64,000 bases of DNA from CALUTH01 sp964452495 (GCA_964452495.1 CAYVMC010000005.1:1-64000), one strand, 5' to 3'; counted from the stretch's first letter, positions 24,674 to 34,589 are shown. Notes: a model not told the origin generated them from the sequence alone. A program made the numbers and translations.

Positions 24674-25969
24674 TTATGAAATTCTACCCGGAACAACAAC
24701 ACCGCCTTTAAGGTTCTTTTTATAGAACTCAACATGCGGCTGGAGTACACTGTCAAGAACTTCAGGGAACTGTTTGCCTGTCATAATTTTTTCAACTATT
24801 TCCTGATAAACCGTAGCAAATGCTCTTAATTGAGTCATAGCACCTGCTGCTTCAGGAGTAAGCCCCATGCCTCTTGTTTCAACACATTCATTAAAGAATG
24901 CACCGGTTGATTCATAAGACTTGTTTAAAGCCCCGATATAAGCTTCTGCATTTTCTCTGCATACTCCATGGTCACAAGGTACGGTAAGTGCAAAAGCAAG
25001 CTTATTCGCCGGATTAAAGTGGGCTTCCGCACTGTGGTGCATTGCATCAGGAACCTTTGCGACCTGTTTTAACGTATCTTTAACTGACTCATTTTGCATT
25101 TGAGCATGCCAGTAAACCGTATTTTCAAAAATAGAACCCATATACTGGTGAACAGAAGCTTCAATCCCGCTCAATTTTGCATCTGCCCAGAATATTCCCT
25201 GTTTAAGTGCATCATTCAATTCCAAATCAGCAGATAATGAAAGGTTTGACATTTCCTGCGCTGCGTTTAAAAGTGCAATAAGGTCTTCTTTTTTCATTCC
25301 TGCCCAGATAAGAGTAAATATTGCATGGTCATCAAATGCCGAAAATCTTCCGCCTACATCATCGTGAATATATAAATCCCCAATCCATCCGTTTTCATTA
25401 GATGTTCTTCTTAGTTCACTTTTTTCGGCATTAGCGTCAGTAACAGCTATAAAATGCTTACTTACAGACTTTTTAGCCTCATCGGTTGACTGACCTTTTG
25501 CAATATATGCATCTTCAAGCATTTTTTGTATTCTTAAAAATCCATCTTTTGTTTCAAAAGTAGAACCGGATTTAGATGCAATCATATAGTTTGAACTTGT
25601 AACATCACCCAATCTGTATAAAAATCTTTCAAGACTTGCCGAATCAACATCAGAATAAAATGCGGCAACATCTTGACGAACATTCAGCCCGTTGATTGAG
25701 AGCATGTGCTCAACAGTGTGTTTTGAACCGCCAATACCGAGAACACTCAATTTTTCTGCACCTGTTTGATTTTTAAAATTTTCCGCCATTGCATAGAGTT
25801 CATCAACTCTTTTCAACTGTTCCTGCGGAAGGTTAACCCAGTTTAAAAACTGTCCGGATTTATTTGCACGTGATGCAAATTCATTAACAAACTCCGAAAC
25901 TTTTGAGGAGTATTTACTAAAATCAACACCTGTGAATGTTGTTTTGATATCCTTCATTTTTGTAATCAT
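24674..25969 (-). CDS. pgi: Glucose-6-phosphate isomerase
   Basis: This 431-residue protein interconverts glucose-6-P and fructose-6-P. It has two SIS-type sugar-phosphate-binding domains: GIGGSKHTVEHM, then the phosphate loop SKSGSTFETK, and GGRFSAFDDHA. A conserved His-containing segment is DAMHHSAEAHFNP. It is of the short bacterial type. AAAGGAG lies 9 nt before ATG 25969. The gene stands alone between a bidirectional hairpin and the divergently spaced glycosylase gene (same strand, 73 bp away), feeding glycolysis or storage-glucan synthesis. Confidence 0.93.
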   Translation of the reverse strand: MITKMKDIKTTFTGVDFSKYSSKVSEFVNEFASRANKSGQFLNWVNLPQEQLKRVDELYAMAENFKNQTGAEKLSVLGIGGSKHTVEHMLSINGLNVRQDVAAFYSDVDSASLERFLYRLGDVTSSNYMIASKSGSTFETKDGFLRIQKMLEDAYIAKGQSTDEAKKSVSKHFIAVTDANAEKSELRRTSNENGWIGDLYIHDDVGGRFSAFDDHAIFTLIWAGMKKEDLIALLNAAQEMSNLSLSADLELNDALKQGIFWADAKLSGIEASVHQYMGSIFENTVYWHAQMQNESVKDTLKQVAKVPDAMHHSAEAHFNPANKLAFALTVPCDHGVCRENAEAYIGALNKSYESTGAFFNECVETRGMGLTPEAAGAMTQLRAFATVYQEIVEKIMTGKQFPEVLDSVLQPHVEFYKKNLKGGVVVPGRIS

Positions 25970-26042
25970 TGGGAAATTCTCCTTTCTATACTCTTATAGC
26001 TAATATTGTAAAAAATCCAGAAGATAAAGTAAATAAGCAGTG

Positions 26043-26579
26043 TTATTTTTTTGATACCCACTCTGAACCTTTTATATAAAATCGCCATGGATAATCAGCG
26101 GCTACAGATATGCCAATCCTCGTTGAAGTAACTATTTCTACAGGTTTTGTACCCTTTTCAATCCACAACGGTGAATTTTTTGTACGTAAATCAATACCAT
26201 TAAGTTCTCTGGTAATTTCCAGAGCCTTACACAACCTTGAAGGACCATTAGTTGCGGTCAACCCGTCAAGCGGCTCCAATGCACGTATTAAAACCGCACA
26301 CCCGCGCCCTTCATTTTCTGTAACAACATTCATACAGTAATGCATACCATAAATAAAATAAACATAACAAAATCCGCCTTCTTTAAACATTATTTCACAG
26401 CGTCCAGTTTTGCCTTTATAAGCATGGCATGCCGGTTCATCCTGTGTATATGCTTCTGTTTCACAAATAACTCCCCGCAGGATTTTATCACCAATACGTC
26501 TGCACAAAACCGCTCCCAGCAATTCTTTTGCTACAGTAACAGTGTTCTGGCGGTAAAAATTTTTTCTATGTAATACCAT
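26043..26579 (-). CDS. mpg: DNA-3-methyladenine glycosylase (AAG/MPG family)
   Basis: This 178-residue base-excision repair enzyme removes alkylated purines from DNA. Family motifs seen are FYRQNTVTVAKELLG at the start, GVICETEAYTQDEPACHAYKG (with the catalytic-type Glu), FKEGGFCYVYFIYGMHYCMN and NGPSRLCKALEI. Length is typical. There is no Shine-Dalgarno upstream of ATG 26579; TAAAAT ends 6 nt before the ATG, as expected for a leaderless transcript. It is independent of pgi downstream and rel upstream. Confidence 0.93.
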   Translation of the reverse strand: MVLHRKNFYRQNTVTVAKELLGAVLCRRIGDKILRGVICETEAYTQDEPACHAYKGKTGRCEIMFKEGGFCYVYFIYGMHYCMNVVTENEGRGCAVLIRALEPLDGLTATNGPSRLCKALEITRELNGIDLRTKNSPLWIEKGTKPVEIVTSTRIGISVAADYPWRFYIKGSEWVSKK

Positions 26580-26652
26580 AACAGTATTTTATCGTAAAAT
26601 ACCGTTAGAATAAAACACTGCTGTTCCGTTCAAAAAACCAATGTACGGGCTT

Positions 26653-28878
26653 TTATTGTTTTTTACGCTTTGGGGTTGCCGGAGTGGATTTTGTACCACG
26701 GGATTTGACATTCTTTTTCCCGAACTGCTGCGGTGCCTGATTGAAAGATGTTTGAATTCTGCGTACACTGTATACTTCAGGCAAAGATTGGATTGCGGTC
26801 ATTACTTTTCGTAACGTATCAATGTTATCAAGCTCTATACCAAGCTCTATGATACCAACTTTGTTTCGAGTTTTACAATTTGCATAATTAATATTTGTAT
26901 TGTTATCTGCAACAACAGAAATAATATCTTTCAGGAGTCCCATTTTTTCTGCCGTTTCAATACGTATGGTTGTAGAATACGTTTTATCAACATGGTATCC
27001 TGACCACCTTATATCAAGCAGCCTTTCTGTCGGAATATCATCAAGCGTTTTACAGTCAAGCCTGTGAACCGTAACACCTTTAGAACGGGTAACAACCCCC
27101 ACTATAGGTTCTCCTGGGATTGGTGAACAACAGCGGGCAAAGCTATATAAAAGACCTTCTAAGCCTATAATATCCTTTTCCGAAGCTTTATGCCGCCTGC
27201 CGGAAAATTTTGGTTCTTGAGGTTTGGCAGGTTTCCTTAGTCTGTTAATTATTTTATTTACTGTTGTTTCTCCATATCCCAGTGCGGCAAAAAGGTCATC
27301 AACAGAAATATAGTTCATTTGATGGGCAACTTTTTCAAACTCTCCGTTCTTCATGTACTCATCAAACACAACCTTTGTTAATTCATGCTCAAGATTTGCC
27401 CTGCCAAGTTCAATATGATCTTCCCGTTTATTCTTTTTATACCATTGTCTGATTTTGGAGATAGCTTGTTTTGTAACGACAAAATTAAGCCAATCCAGCC
27501 TTGGTGCAGAAACTTTTGAAGTCAAAATCTCTACAATATCGCCATTCTTAAGCTTGGTATCCAATTGAACAATCCTGCCGTTTATTAACGCTCCGACTGT
27601 TCTATTTCCTACATCCGAATGGATACGATATGCAAAATCTACAGGTGTAGCATTTACAGGTAAATCAATTACATCCCCCTGAGGAGTAAACGCAAAAACT
27701 TGATCCGAAAATAAATCCAGTTTGACTGTATTAACAAAATCCTCTGCATCCTGTGATTCTTTGTTATATTCAACCAGTTTCCGCATCCAGGAGAACTGTC
27801 TATCAATACTGGAATCTGCTTTCTGAACACCTTTTTCTTTATATCTCCAGTGCGCAGCAACCCCGTATTCTGCGATTTCATGCATCTCCCATGTTCTTAT
27901 CTGAACTTCAAGCGGTTTTTGCCTTGGACCGATTACGGAGGTGTGCAGCGATTGATACATGTTACTCTTGGGCATTGCAATGTAATCTTTAAAACGCCCC
28001 GGTATCGGCTTAAACCTCTGGTGAATAAGCCCTAAAACCTCGTAACATTCTTTTTCTGTATCAACAATAACACGCACAGCTGTTATATCGTACAAGTCAT
28101 GAAATGCGATATTTAAGCGTTTCATTTTGTTATAAATAGAATAATAATGTTTTGCACGTCCGGTAATTTTTGCGTTTATACCGCTCTTTTGTACATCCTT
28201 TGAAATACTTTCAATAAGCAGTTTGACAGTCATTTCCCGTTCAGTTTTTTTCTGTGAAACAAGCTGTGCAATCTCATAATACTTATCCGGATGAAGATAT
28301 CTTAACGCCAGATCCTCCAATTCAGCTTTAATCCTGCCAACCCCCAGGCGGTTTGCAAGCGGGGCAAATATATCCAGAGTTTCTTGAGCGATTTTCTGCT
28401 GTTTAGCCGGAGTCATATAATTAAGCGTCCGCATATTATGCAGTCTGTCCGCCAGTTTAAGAAAAATAATCCGAACATCCGATGCCATTGCAATAAACAT
28501 CCGCCTAAAATTCTCTGCCTGACGCTCTTCTGTCGATTTAAACTGAAGCTTTCCAAGCTTAGTTACTCCTTGCACAAGGTTAAGTACATCCTCGCCGAAT
28601 TTTTCTTTTAATTCTTCCGGTGTTGTAGCAGTATCTTCAAGAATATCATGCAAATATCCTGCCATAAGCGTATGTTTATCAGCTCTTAATGATACGAGTA
28701 TTTTAACAACTTCAATAGGATGAATAATATACGGCTCTTCAGACACACGATACTGTCCGTGGTGAAGTTTTTTAGCAAACTCAAATGCGGTTTCAATTTC
28801 TTTTATATCATCTTCGCTATAATGCTGCTCTATTAGTTGATTTTTGACTTCGTCAAAGGATATTACTTCATCGTCCAT
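26653..28878 (-). CDS. rel: Bifunctional (p)ppGpp synthetase/hydrolase (RelA/SpoT homologue)
   Basis: This 741-residue long-form RSH protein controls the stringent response. The N-terminal HD hydrolase has HGQYRVSEEPYIIHP and the HDILEDT motif intact. The synthetase follows (YNKMKR, GRFKDYIAMPKSN, YQSLHTSV), then TGS (about 405-465, VFAFTPQGDVIDLP), the zinc-finger-like CCSPIPGEPIVG region and a C-terminal ACT domain (about 665-730). Both activities should therefore be functional. I start it at ATG 28878; an upstream in-frame TTG (28914) adds an unlikely hydrophobic stretch. There is no Shine-Dalgarno. A TATTAT hexamer 7 nt before the ATG hints at leaderless expression. Confidence 0.94.
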   Translation of the reverse strand: MDDEVISFDEVKNQLIEQHYSEDDIKEIETAFEFAKKLHHGQYRVSEEPYIIHPIEVVKILVSLRADKHTLMAGYLHDILEDTATTPEELKEKFGEDVLNLVQGVTKLGKLQFKSTEERQAENFRRMFIAMASDVRIIFLKLADRLHNMRTLNYMTPAKQQKIAQETLDIFAPLANRLGVGRIKAELEDLALRYLHPDKYYEIAQLVSQKKTEREMTVKLLIESISKDVQKSGINAKITGRAKHYYSIYNKMKRLNIAFHDLYDITAVRVIVDTEKECYEVLGLIHQRFKPIPGRFKDYIAMPKSNMYQSLHTSVIGPRQKPLEVQIRTWEMHEIAEYGVAAHWRYKEKGVQKADSSIDRQFSWMRKLVEYNKESQDAEDFVNTVKLDLFSDQVFAFTPQGDVIDLPVNATPVDFAYRIHSDVGNRTVGALINGRIVQLDTKLKNGDIVEILTSKVSAPRLDWLNFVVTKQAISKIRQWYKKNKREDHIELGRANLEHELTKVVFDEYMKNGEFEKVAHQMNYISVDDLFAALGYGETTVNKIINRLRKPAKPQEPKFSGRRHKASEKDIIGLEGLLYSFARCCSPIPGEPIVGVVTRSKGVTVHRLDCKTLDDIPTERLLDIRWSGYHVDKTYSTTIRIETAEKMGLLKDIISVVADNNTNINYANCKTRNKVGIIELGIELDNIDTLRKVMTAIQSLPEVYSVRRIQTSFNQAPQQFGKKNVKSRGTKSTPATPKRKKQ

Positions 28879-29150
28879 AGTTACAATAATACTGATTTTT
28901 AAGTAAAAATTCAAGTAAGAAGTAAAATTTCATCTATAAAGTGGGGTACAAATGTATAAAAAGTATTTTAAACTACAAATCACAAATGCAAGGAAATATT
29001 TTATGTAAACAAAAATTACAAACCGGCAGAAGGAAAATTATCAAACCAAATTATGAAAAACCTGTCCGGTAAACGATATTAGTTAAAACACATGCTTAAA
29101 CCTATGATAAAAACTTTACTCTCTCTGTTAAAAGATGATAAAATTGTGGT

Positions 29151-30299
29151 ATGAAAGTATTAGCGGTTAAAAATCATTATCAAAACAGGCTTAATCAAAT
29201 TCCCGCTACCAAGCTAAAAGGAAACAACAGCATGACGATAGCCGATGATTCTGCAAAATACGGAGAAATTGATTACTATCCATACAGCATGAACGGGGCT
29301 CAATTTACAGGAAGATTTGCCGACACATATCCTAAATACTGGCTCAAAAATCTACTTAAGCTAAACCTCCCGTGTCCGTGTTGTGGTAAACAAATGATTC
29401 CGCTGGATGAAGTCAAGGCACTTCCGGCTACCGGACTGTTCAGTGCATCCTGTCTTACTGCCGTAAATACCCTTGAACAGTTTGAAGACTATATGAAGCC
29501 GGTTGAATATAATATTATGCAGATAATAAAGCCTCTCGCACAAAAATATCCCGGTATAGATTTGCAAGAACTTATTATTCTTCTCTCTTTTGAATATGAA
29601 AGCAGCCTTGTCGGCACACAGCTTACTATATTAAATCAATTAAAAAGTATCGCTCCGGATGTAGAGGAACAAAACCGTCAGGAACTTCTGGATATTACCA
29701 GAACCGCAAAAGAATTCATACTCAAGAAACGTTCCACAAAGTTTAAACGTAAAACATTTCTTGGGGACATAGAAGAATATACTGCAAAAATTCAAAATAA
29801 AAAAATACGTGAAAAAATTTTTGCAGCGGCCGAAAAAATGCCTACATCGGAAGATTCTGTATCAGCGTTTATAATGAAGTACAAAGACCGTTCACCTGAA
29901 GAAATCGGAGAAAGACTCCTTATGTATTCCGCTGCGACACTGGAACATATTACCCCCGACAGCGAAAACGGTGAAGTCACTATATGGGAGTGCCAGCGCT
30001 GTAATAACACTCGTTCTAATTCCCCTGTTGTAAACCAAATCAATGCAAATCCAGATATGCTGGATAATTTAAGAAAACATATTCAAATTCTGGTTGACAG
30101 AGCCGTATTTATTAAAAACCACGGCGGAAAACAGCAGTCACAGAAACTTTTTGATTATGCCAAAGCCGTTCGTGATGAATATCTAACAAATATTAAAAAA
30201 TATAAAAACATAGCAATTAAAATTGAAGATGAGGCACTAAAAAAACTCCAATTTGAAGAAATTCCAATCCCTGACAGTTTAAAGGAAATAGCAGAGTAA
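29151..30299 (+). CDS. HNH-nuclease-like protein with separated zinc half-sites
   Basis: The protein has 382 residues. The first ~70 are low in predicted order and include QFTGRF. CPCCGKQM (Cys75-Cys78) gives one CxxC. After a ~185-residue helical segment rich in Lys/Glu come LEHITPDSENGE (about 264) and WECQRCNNTRSN (about 280). The pattern CxxC ... [E]HxxP ... CxxCNxxR is that of a zinc-stabilised beta-beta-alpha-metal (HNH) nuclease, here with the first zinc half-site displaced far upstream. There is no signal peptide. A DNA-cutting role is inferred from the motif alone. There is no Shine-Dalgarno; TAAAAT sits exactly 6 nt before the ATG with TTTACT 18 bp further up. It ends at a strong terminator. 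Confidence 0.6.
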   Translation: MKVLAVKNHYQNRLNQIPATKLKGNNSMTIADDSAKYGEIDYYPYSMNGAQFTGRFADTYPKYWLKNLLKLNLPCPCCGKQMIPLDEVKALPATGLFSASCLTAVNTLEQFEDYMKPVEYNIMQIIKPLAQKYPGIDLQELIILLSFEYESSLVGTQLTILNQLKSIAPDVEEQNRQELLDITRTAKEFILKKRSTKFKRKTFLGDIEEYTAKIQNKKIREKIFAAAEKMPTSEDSVSAFIMKYKDRSPEEIGERLLMYSAATLEHITPDSENGEVTIWECQRCNNTRSNSPVVNQINANPDMLDNLRKHIQILVDRAVFIKNHGGKQQSQKLFDYAKAVRDEYLTNIKKYKNIAIKIEDEALKKLQFEEIPIPDSLKEIAE

Positions 30300-30329
30300 A
30301 CAGAAAAAATTTATCAGAGAATAAAAAAC

Positions 30330-30358
30330 ACCCTCCTGATTGAGGAGGGTATTTTTTT
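30330..30358. terminator. Terminator shared by HNH-like gene and pilT
   Basis: An 8-bp stem (30330-30337 with 30343-30350) and 5-nt loop are followed by seven T on the plus strand and flanked by an A-run on the other side. Confidence 0.9.
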
Positions 30359-30371
30359 ATAACATCTAATC

Positions 30372-31439
30372 TTACGCTTGAAGACTTCTTTTGAATTCTT
30401 CCGGACGGGAAGAACGTGCAAGTGCATCTTCGAGAGTAATTTTCTTTTTAAGATACAAATCTTTAAGCGACATTTCCAGAGTCTGCATACCGAAACCTGC
30501 GTTAGTCTGCATTGTAGAATAGATTTGAGCCGCTTTTGATTCTCTGATAAGGTTAGCAATCGCCGGAATAACAAGCATTGCTTCCTGAGCCATAACACGA
30601 CCTTTCTTAGAACCGTCAGCCTGCAGGAGCGGTAAAAGTGTTTGAGCAAATACAGCAATCAAAGAGCTTGAAAGCTGTACACGAATTTGCTGCTGCTGTC
30701 CTTCAGGGAATACGTCAATAATACGGTCAATTGTTTGAGAAGCAGAAGAGGTGTGCAGTGTACCAAACACAAGGTGACCTGTTTCTGCTGCTGTTAATGC
30801 CAAACGAATTGTATCAAGGTCACGCATCTCACCGACCAGAATAACATCAGGGTCTTCACGGAGTGCAGACTTAAGCGCATTGGCAAACGAACGTGTATCC
30901 TGCCCGAGTTCTCTCTGGTGGATAATTGAACGTTTTGATGTATGAATAAATTCGATAGGGTCTTCGATTGTCAAAATGTGTTCTGCTCTTGTTTCATTAA
31001 TATAGTCAATCATAGCAGCAAGAGTAGTTGACTTACCGGAACCTGTCGGACCTGTAACCAGAACCAGACCGCGCGGTTTTTCTGCTATTTTCCTGACAGT
31101 TTCAGACAAACCCAAATCCTTAAATGACGGAACTTTTGATGAAATAACCCGGAAACACGCTGCATAATTACCTTTATCACGATAAAGGTTACAACGGAAA
31201 CGGCTTAACCCCGGGATACCGTATGAAAAGTCAAGTTCCCAATCTTGCTCCAATCTTCTGCGTTGTTCTTTACTTAACATCGGAAATAATAATAACTCTA
31301 CATCTTCCGGTTTTAGAGGCGGTACATCCATACGTTGCAGTATACCGTCAACACGGACAGCCGGCGGTAATCCAGCAGAGATATGTAAGTCGCTCCCTTT
31401 CGCTTTTACAACGAACTCTAAATATTTTTCAATCAGCAT
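30372..31439 (-). CDS. pilT: Type IV pilus retraction ATPase PilT
   Basis: This 355-residue hexameric motor depolymerises type IV pili for twitching and DNA uptake. It has the PilT N-terminal segment (GSDLHISAGLPPAVRVDG), Walker A GPTGSGKSTT, the Asp box and Walker B (ILTIEDPIEF, ILVGEMRDLDT), the His box TGHLVFGTLHTS and a C-terminal AIRNLIRE-like stretch (AIANLIRESK). AGAGGT precedes ATG 31439. Its presence a few kb from three prepilin genes suggests those subunits form retractable fibres, although no pilB, pilC or pilD lies in the window. Confidence 0.94.
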   Translation of the reverse strand: MLIEKYLEFVVKAKGSDLHISAGLPPAVRVDGILQRMDVPPLKPEDVELLLFPMLSKEQRRRLEQDWELDFSYGIPGLSRFRCNLYRDKGNYAACFRVISSKVPSFKDLGLSETVRKIAEKPRGLVLVTGPTGSGKSTTLAAMIDYINETRAEHILTIEDPIEFIHTSKRSIIHQRELGQDTRSFANALKSALREDPDVILVGEMRDLDTIRLALTAAETGHLVFGTLHTSSASQTIDRIIDVFPEGQQQQIRVQLSSSLIAVFAQTLLPLLQADGSKKGRVMAQEAMLVIPAIANLIRESKAAQIYSTMQTNAGFGMQTLEMSLKDLYLKKKITLEDALARSSRPEEFKRSLQA

Positions 31440-31649
31440 TTCTACCTCTAAATATATAAATAAAACTCAAATCTCATTTTTATTATATCATTTAACAACA
31501 AAATTGCAAAGGAATTCTTTAAATACTTTGTAAATGTTTCAAATAGGGTAATTTAAACCCGTAACAATTGCCGTGCTAATGATACATTTTATATGCAAAT
31601 CCGTTTTTTTAATGTACAATATCTATTATTTATTTTGAAAGGGAGAAAA

Positions 31650-33476
31650 ATGAAACTTAGCAACACAACAGCAAAAAATTCTTATAGATATTTTTGGCTT
31701 TTATCCAAAGTCTTTCCATTCATAAAGCCATATATGGGAAGAATTATCATAGGATTTATGATAGCTGTTCCGCTCGGACTGCTTGACGGGGTTCTGGCAT
31801 TTTCCCTTAAGCCGTATATGGATTACGTTATAGGTCAGAAAGATCTGGTATTTCAATTTCTGGGCGATACACACACTCTGTCCTATACTTTGCTTGGCAC
31901 TCTCATTCCGTTTGCAGTAATTGCATTTGCACTTATTCAAGGAGTTATGAAGTATTTAAACGATTATATTTCTGAGTGGACAAGCCAGAAGATTACAAAC
32001 TCAATCAAACTTTCATTATTTAAAACCCTCTTAAAAATGGACACTTCTTTTTATGATGAAAACAGTTCCGGTATTATTTTATCAAGATTTTTATCAGACC
32101 CTGACACTGCTTCAAAGGGTATTGTCCAATATATAAAAACCATAATTACAAGTGTATGCGGAGCTTTAGGATTAATCTGTGTTATGTTATACGGCTCATG
32201 GAAACTTGCGCTTATTGGTACTTTTGTTCTATGTGCCGCATTTATACCTATAGCCCTTATAAGAAAAAGGATTAAAAAAACATCAAATATGAGTATGGTT
32301 ATCGGCGGAAATATAACTACCAATATGAACGAAACTTATTCAGGAAACAAAGTTATGACAGCATACTGTCTTCAAGGCCGTCAGGAAAAAGCTTTTGAAA
32401 CACAAATTCATGAATCTTTTGATGTTGCAATGTCGCTGATTAAGCGTGCGGGCTGGATGTCTCCAATTATGCACCTTATCGCCTCTTTTGGCATCGCAGT
32501 CATTTTGTGGTATGGAACAAAACTTATAATAACCGGCGAAATAACTGCAGGTTGTTTTGCATCTTTTTTAACATCTCTGCTTCTGCTATACAAACCTGTA
32601 AAAACACTGGGGAATACCCTTACGGGGCTTCAAACTATTTTTGTAGCACTGGGACGTGTATTTGAATTGTTTGATATACAGCCCGATTTGAAGGAAAAAC
32701 AAAATCCGGTCGAACTTGAGAATGTATATTCATCAATAACATTTAACAATATTTCTTTCGGTTATACACCGGAAAAGTTAGTATTAAAAAATATTAACCT
32801 TGAAGTTAAAAAAGGTGAAACACTGGCAATTGTCGGCAACTCCGGCGGCGGCAAATCTACACTGGTTAATCTCTTGCCAAGATTTTATGATGTAAATTCA
32901 GGTTCTATTACAATTGACGGCACAGATATAAGGGATTTTTCTCTATTAAGCCTCAGAAAACATATTGCCGTAGTTTTTCAGGATAATTTTTTATTCTCAG
33001 GAACGATAAGAGAAAATATCGTGATGGGAAACTATAATGCCACAGAAGAAGATTTAGAACAGGCGATTGAATCTGCCCACTTAACGGAAATGCTTGAATC
33101 TTTACCGGACGGGCTGGACACAATGCTTGGAGAACGCGGCACTACATTATCGGGAGGACAAAGGCAGAGAGTAGCAATCGCAAGAGCTATGGTAAGAAAA
33201 TCACCTATAGTAATTCTTGATGAAGCAACATCTGCACTTGATAATAAATCAGAAGCTATTGTACAAAAGGCTCTGGATAATCTTATGAAGAACAAAACCG
33301 TTTTTGTTATAGCACACAGACTATCGACCATTAAAAACGCAGATAGAATAGCTGTTATCAATGAAGGAGAACTGGTAGAACTCGGTACTCACGATGAGTT
33401 ACTTTCCCGTGAAAACGGACAATATAAAGCACTTTATGAAATGCAATTTAAAAAACAGGAAACTGTAGAAGTCTAA
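31650..33476 (+). CDS. msbA: ABC exporter, MsbA/lipid-A flippase type
   Basis: This 608-residue half-transporter has six N-terminal membrane helices (residues 15-320). A C-terminal ATPase follows with Walker A VGNSGGGKST, Q-loop VVFQDNFLFSGT, signature TLSGGQRQRVAIARA, Walker B IVILDEATSALD and switch His in VIAHRLSTI. MsbA-type dimers flip lipid A core or other lipids across the inner membrane, which fits a didermal cell. The start is ATG 31650 with GGGAG upstream; an upstream in-frame ATG at 31593 has no site. A more general multidrug or lipid exporter assignment cannot be excluded. It is monocistronic, ended by a hairpin. Confidence 0.85.
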   Translation: MKLSNTTAKNSYRYFWLLSKVFPFIKPYMGRIIIGFMIAVPLGLLDGVLAFSLKPYMDYVIGQKDLVFQFLGDTHTLSYTLLGTLIPFAVIAFALIQGVMKYLNDYISEWTSQKITNSIKLSLFKTLLKMDTSFYDENSSGIILSRFLSDPDTASKGIVQYIKTIITSVCGALGLICVMLYGSWKLALIGTFVLCAAFIPIALIRKRIKKTSNMSMVIGGNITTNMNETYSGNKVMTAYCLQGRQEKAFETQIHESFDVAMSLIKRAGWMSPIMHLIASFGIAVILWYGTKLIITGEITAGCFASFLTSLLLLYKPVKTLGNTLTGLQTIFVALGRVFELFDIQPDLKEKQNPVELENVYSSITFNNISFGYTPEKLVLKNINLEVKKGETLAIVGNSGGGKSTLVNLLPRFYDVNSGSITIDGTDIRDFSLLSLRKHIAVVFQDNFLFSGTIRENIVMGNYNATEEDLEQAIESAHLTEMLESLPDGLDTMLGERGTTLSGGQRQRVAIARAMVRKSPIVILDEATSALDNKSEAIVQKALDNLMKNKTVFVIAHRLSTIKNADRIAVINEGELVELGTHDELLSRENGQYKALYEMQFKKQETVEV

Positions 33477-33499
33477 TCATATTATTACAATGAGGATGA

Positions 33500-33532
33500 A
33501 AAAAATCCCGCTTTTAATAGTGGGATTTTTTC
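33500..33532 (+). terminator. Terminator of msbA
   Basis: AAAAAATCCC (33500-33509) pairs with GGGATTTTTT (33522-33531) around a 12-nt loop, 24 bp after the msbA stop. Confidence 0.85.
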
Positions 33533-33675
33533 ATCTTTTTTGCCCGTTTCACCTGACCATGCTGCTATCAAAATATGCAGGCACCCTATGTATTTCAAGT
33601 TACTATCTGGCTGTATCAATGCAGCAGCACATACAATTCTCTACAATCCTTTTTCTCTTTCGCCCCGCAGCAGGC

Positions 33676-33940
33676 AATCAACACATAGAGAGATTATAAC
33701 CGAGTAATCGAGAAGAGAAAGGAACATAACAAATGAGAAAACTAGGATTCACATTAGCGGAAGTACTTATAACCCTGGGTATTATAGGTGTAATCGCTAC
33801 ATTAACATTACCGACATTGATGTCAAACACAGCAGAGCGTGAGTATTCAACAGCGTTAAAGAAAGGAATAAGTGCATTAACCGAAGCAGTGCAAATGCAG
33901 GTAGCGTTGGAGAATGTAAGTTTTGATGAGATGGTAGATA
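33676..33940 (+). repeat. Pilin 5' module, copy A
   Basis: This block contains 57 bp of untranslated leader (with AAAGGAA ribosome site) and the first 69 codons of prepilin A. It is identical, base for base, to copy B (35087-35351, inverted) over all 265 bp and to copy C (36450-36707) over 258 bp. Confidence 0.95.
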
Positions 33941-34437
33941 CAGACGTAGACACCGAGGTAAACTCATTCTATGCATTTTTGTGCAACCGTATGCAGACAG
34001 AAAGATATGCATCTAGTGCATCAGAAGCTTGTGATGATAACCTTGCTGACTCCAGCAGTGGTAATGCGACTACCTGCCTTGGATATGGCGGTATGATGGA
34101 AAGTAACGTAGCAATGTTCTTCCGTGATGGGTCTGCTATTATTTATGATGCAACTCTTCCTGTAGGTGGCGGCGACGAAGGTTCGATTACGTGTCAAGAT
34201 GCAATGGGTGAAGATGTTGTATGTTTTAAAATGGTATATGATACAAATGGTTTCAAGAAACCAAATATGCTGGCTAACTGCATGAATGATAAAACAAAAT
34301 CCCCTGTGACAAATGACACTTCAACAGAGTGTACAAATAAAAACTTTGTAGCCCGTGACCAATATCCTATCAAATTATATGGTGTAGGTGTATACCCCAA
34401 CTCACCCGCTGCACATTATATATTTAATAAAAAATAA
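33733..34437 (+). CDS. Type IV prepilin-like protein A
   Basis: This 234-residue protein has a class III signal MRKLG|FTLAEV: cleavage is expected after Gly5, giving mature Phe1 with Glu5, followed by the hydrophobic spine LITLGIIGVIATLTLPTLM. The C-terminal globular part is Cys-rich (about seven Cys) and contains FFRDGSAI, FKMVYDTNG and KNFVARDQYPIKLY. It should be assembled into a type IV pilus or pseudopilus. The first 69 codons and 5' UTR are identical to pilins B and C. Beyond that it is a mosaic with B, with near-identical blocks between variable ones. ATG 33733 is preceded by AAAGGAA. A long palindrome terminates it. Confidence 0.92.
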   Translation: MRKLGFTLAEVLITLGIIGVIATLTLPTLMSNTAEREYSTALKKGISALTEAVQMQVALENVSFDEMVDTDVDTEVNSFYAFLCNRMQTERYASSASEACDDNLADSSSGNATTCLGYGGMMESNVAMFFRDGSAIIYDATLPVGGGDEGSITCQDAMGEDVVCFKMVYDTNGFKKPNMLANCMNDKTKSPVTNDTSTECTNKNFVARDQYPIKLYGVGVYPNSPAAHYIFNKK

Positions 34438-34521
34438 TTTGTTACTTTTTTGTTAATACAATTTAATAAAACGGCTGTGGCAATGCTACCACTGTCGTTT
34501 TATATTATAGAAATTAAACCT

Positions 34522-34566
34522 AAAATAATTTGTCGCCCCGCGATGCGGGGCGACAAATTATTTTTT
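34522..34566. terminator. 20-bp palindromic bidirectional terminator between pilins A and B
   Basis: A perfect 20-bp stem (34522-34541 with 34545-34564) has a 3-nt loop, a GC-rich core GTCGCCCCGC and A/T tracts on both sides. It lies near the symmetry axis of the A/B inverted pair. Confidence 0.92.
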
Positions 34567-34589
34567 ACCGTTTTCTCAACTAACATAAA

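Noticed and set aside
30314..30658. Open frame on the minus strand inside the 3' part of pilT
   Set aside because: It overlaps pilT in another frame, runs into the terminator and shows biased Leu/Arg/Cys composition typical of an out-of-frame shadow.
33490..33699. 69-codon open frame between msbA and pilin A, starting with a hydrophobic segment
   Set aside because: It begins inside the msbA terminator hairpin, and the first codons are the hairpin itself. It has no ribosome site and its composition is irregular.
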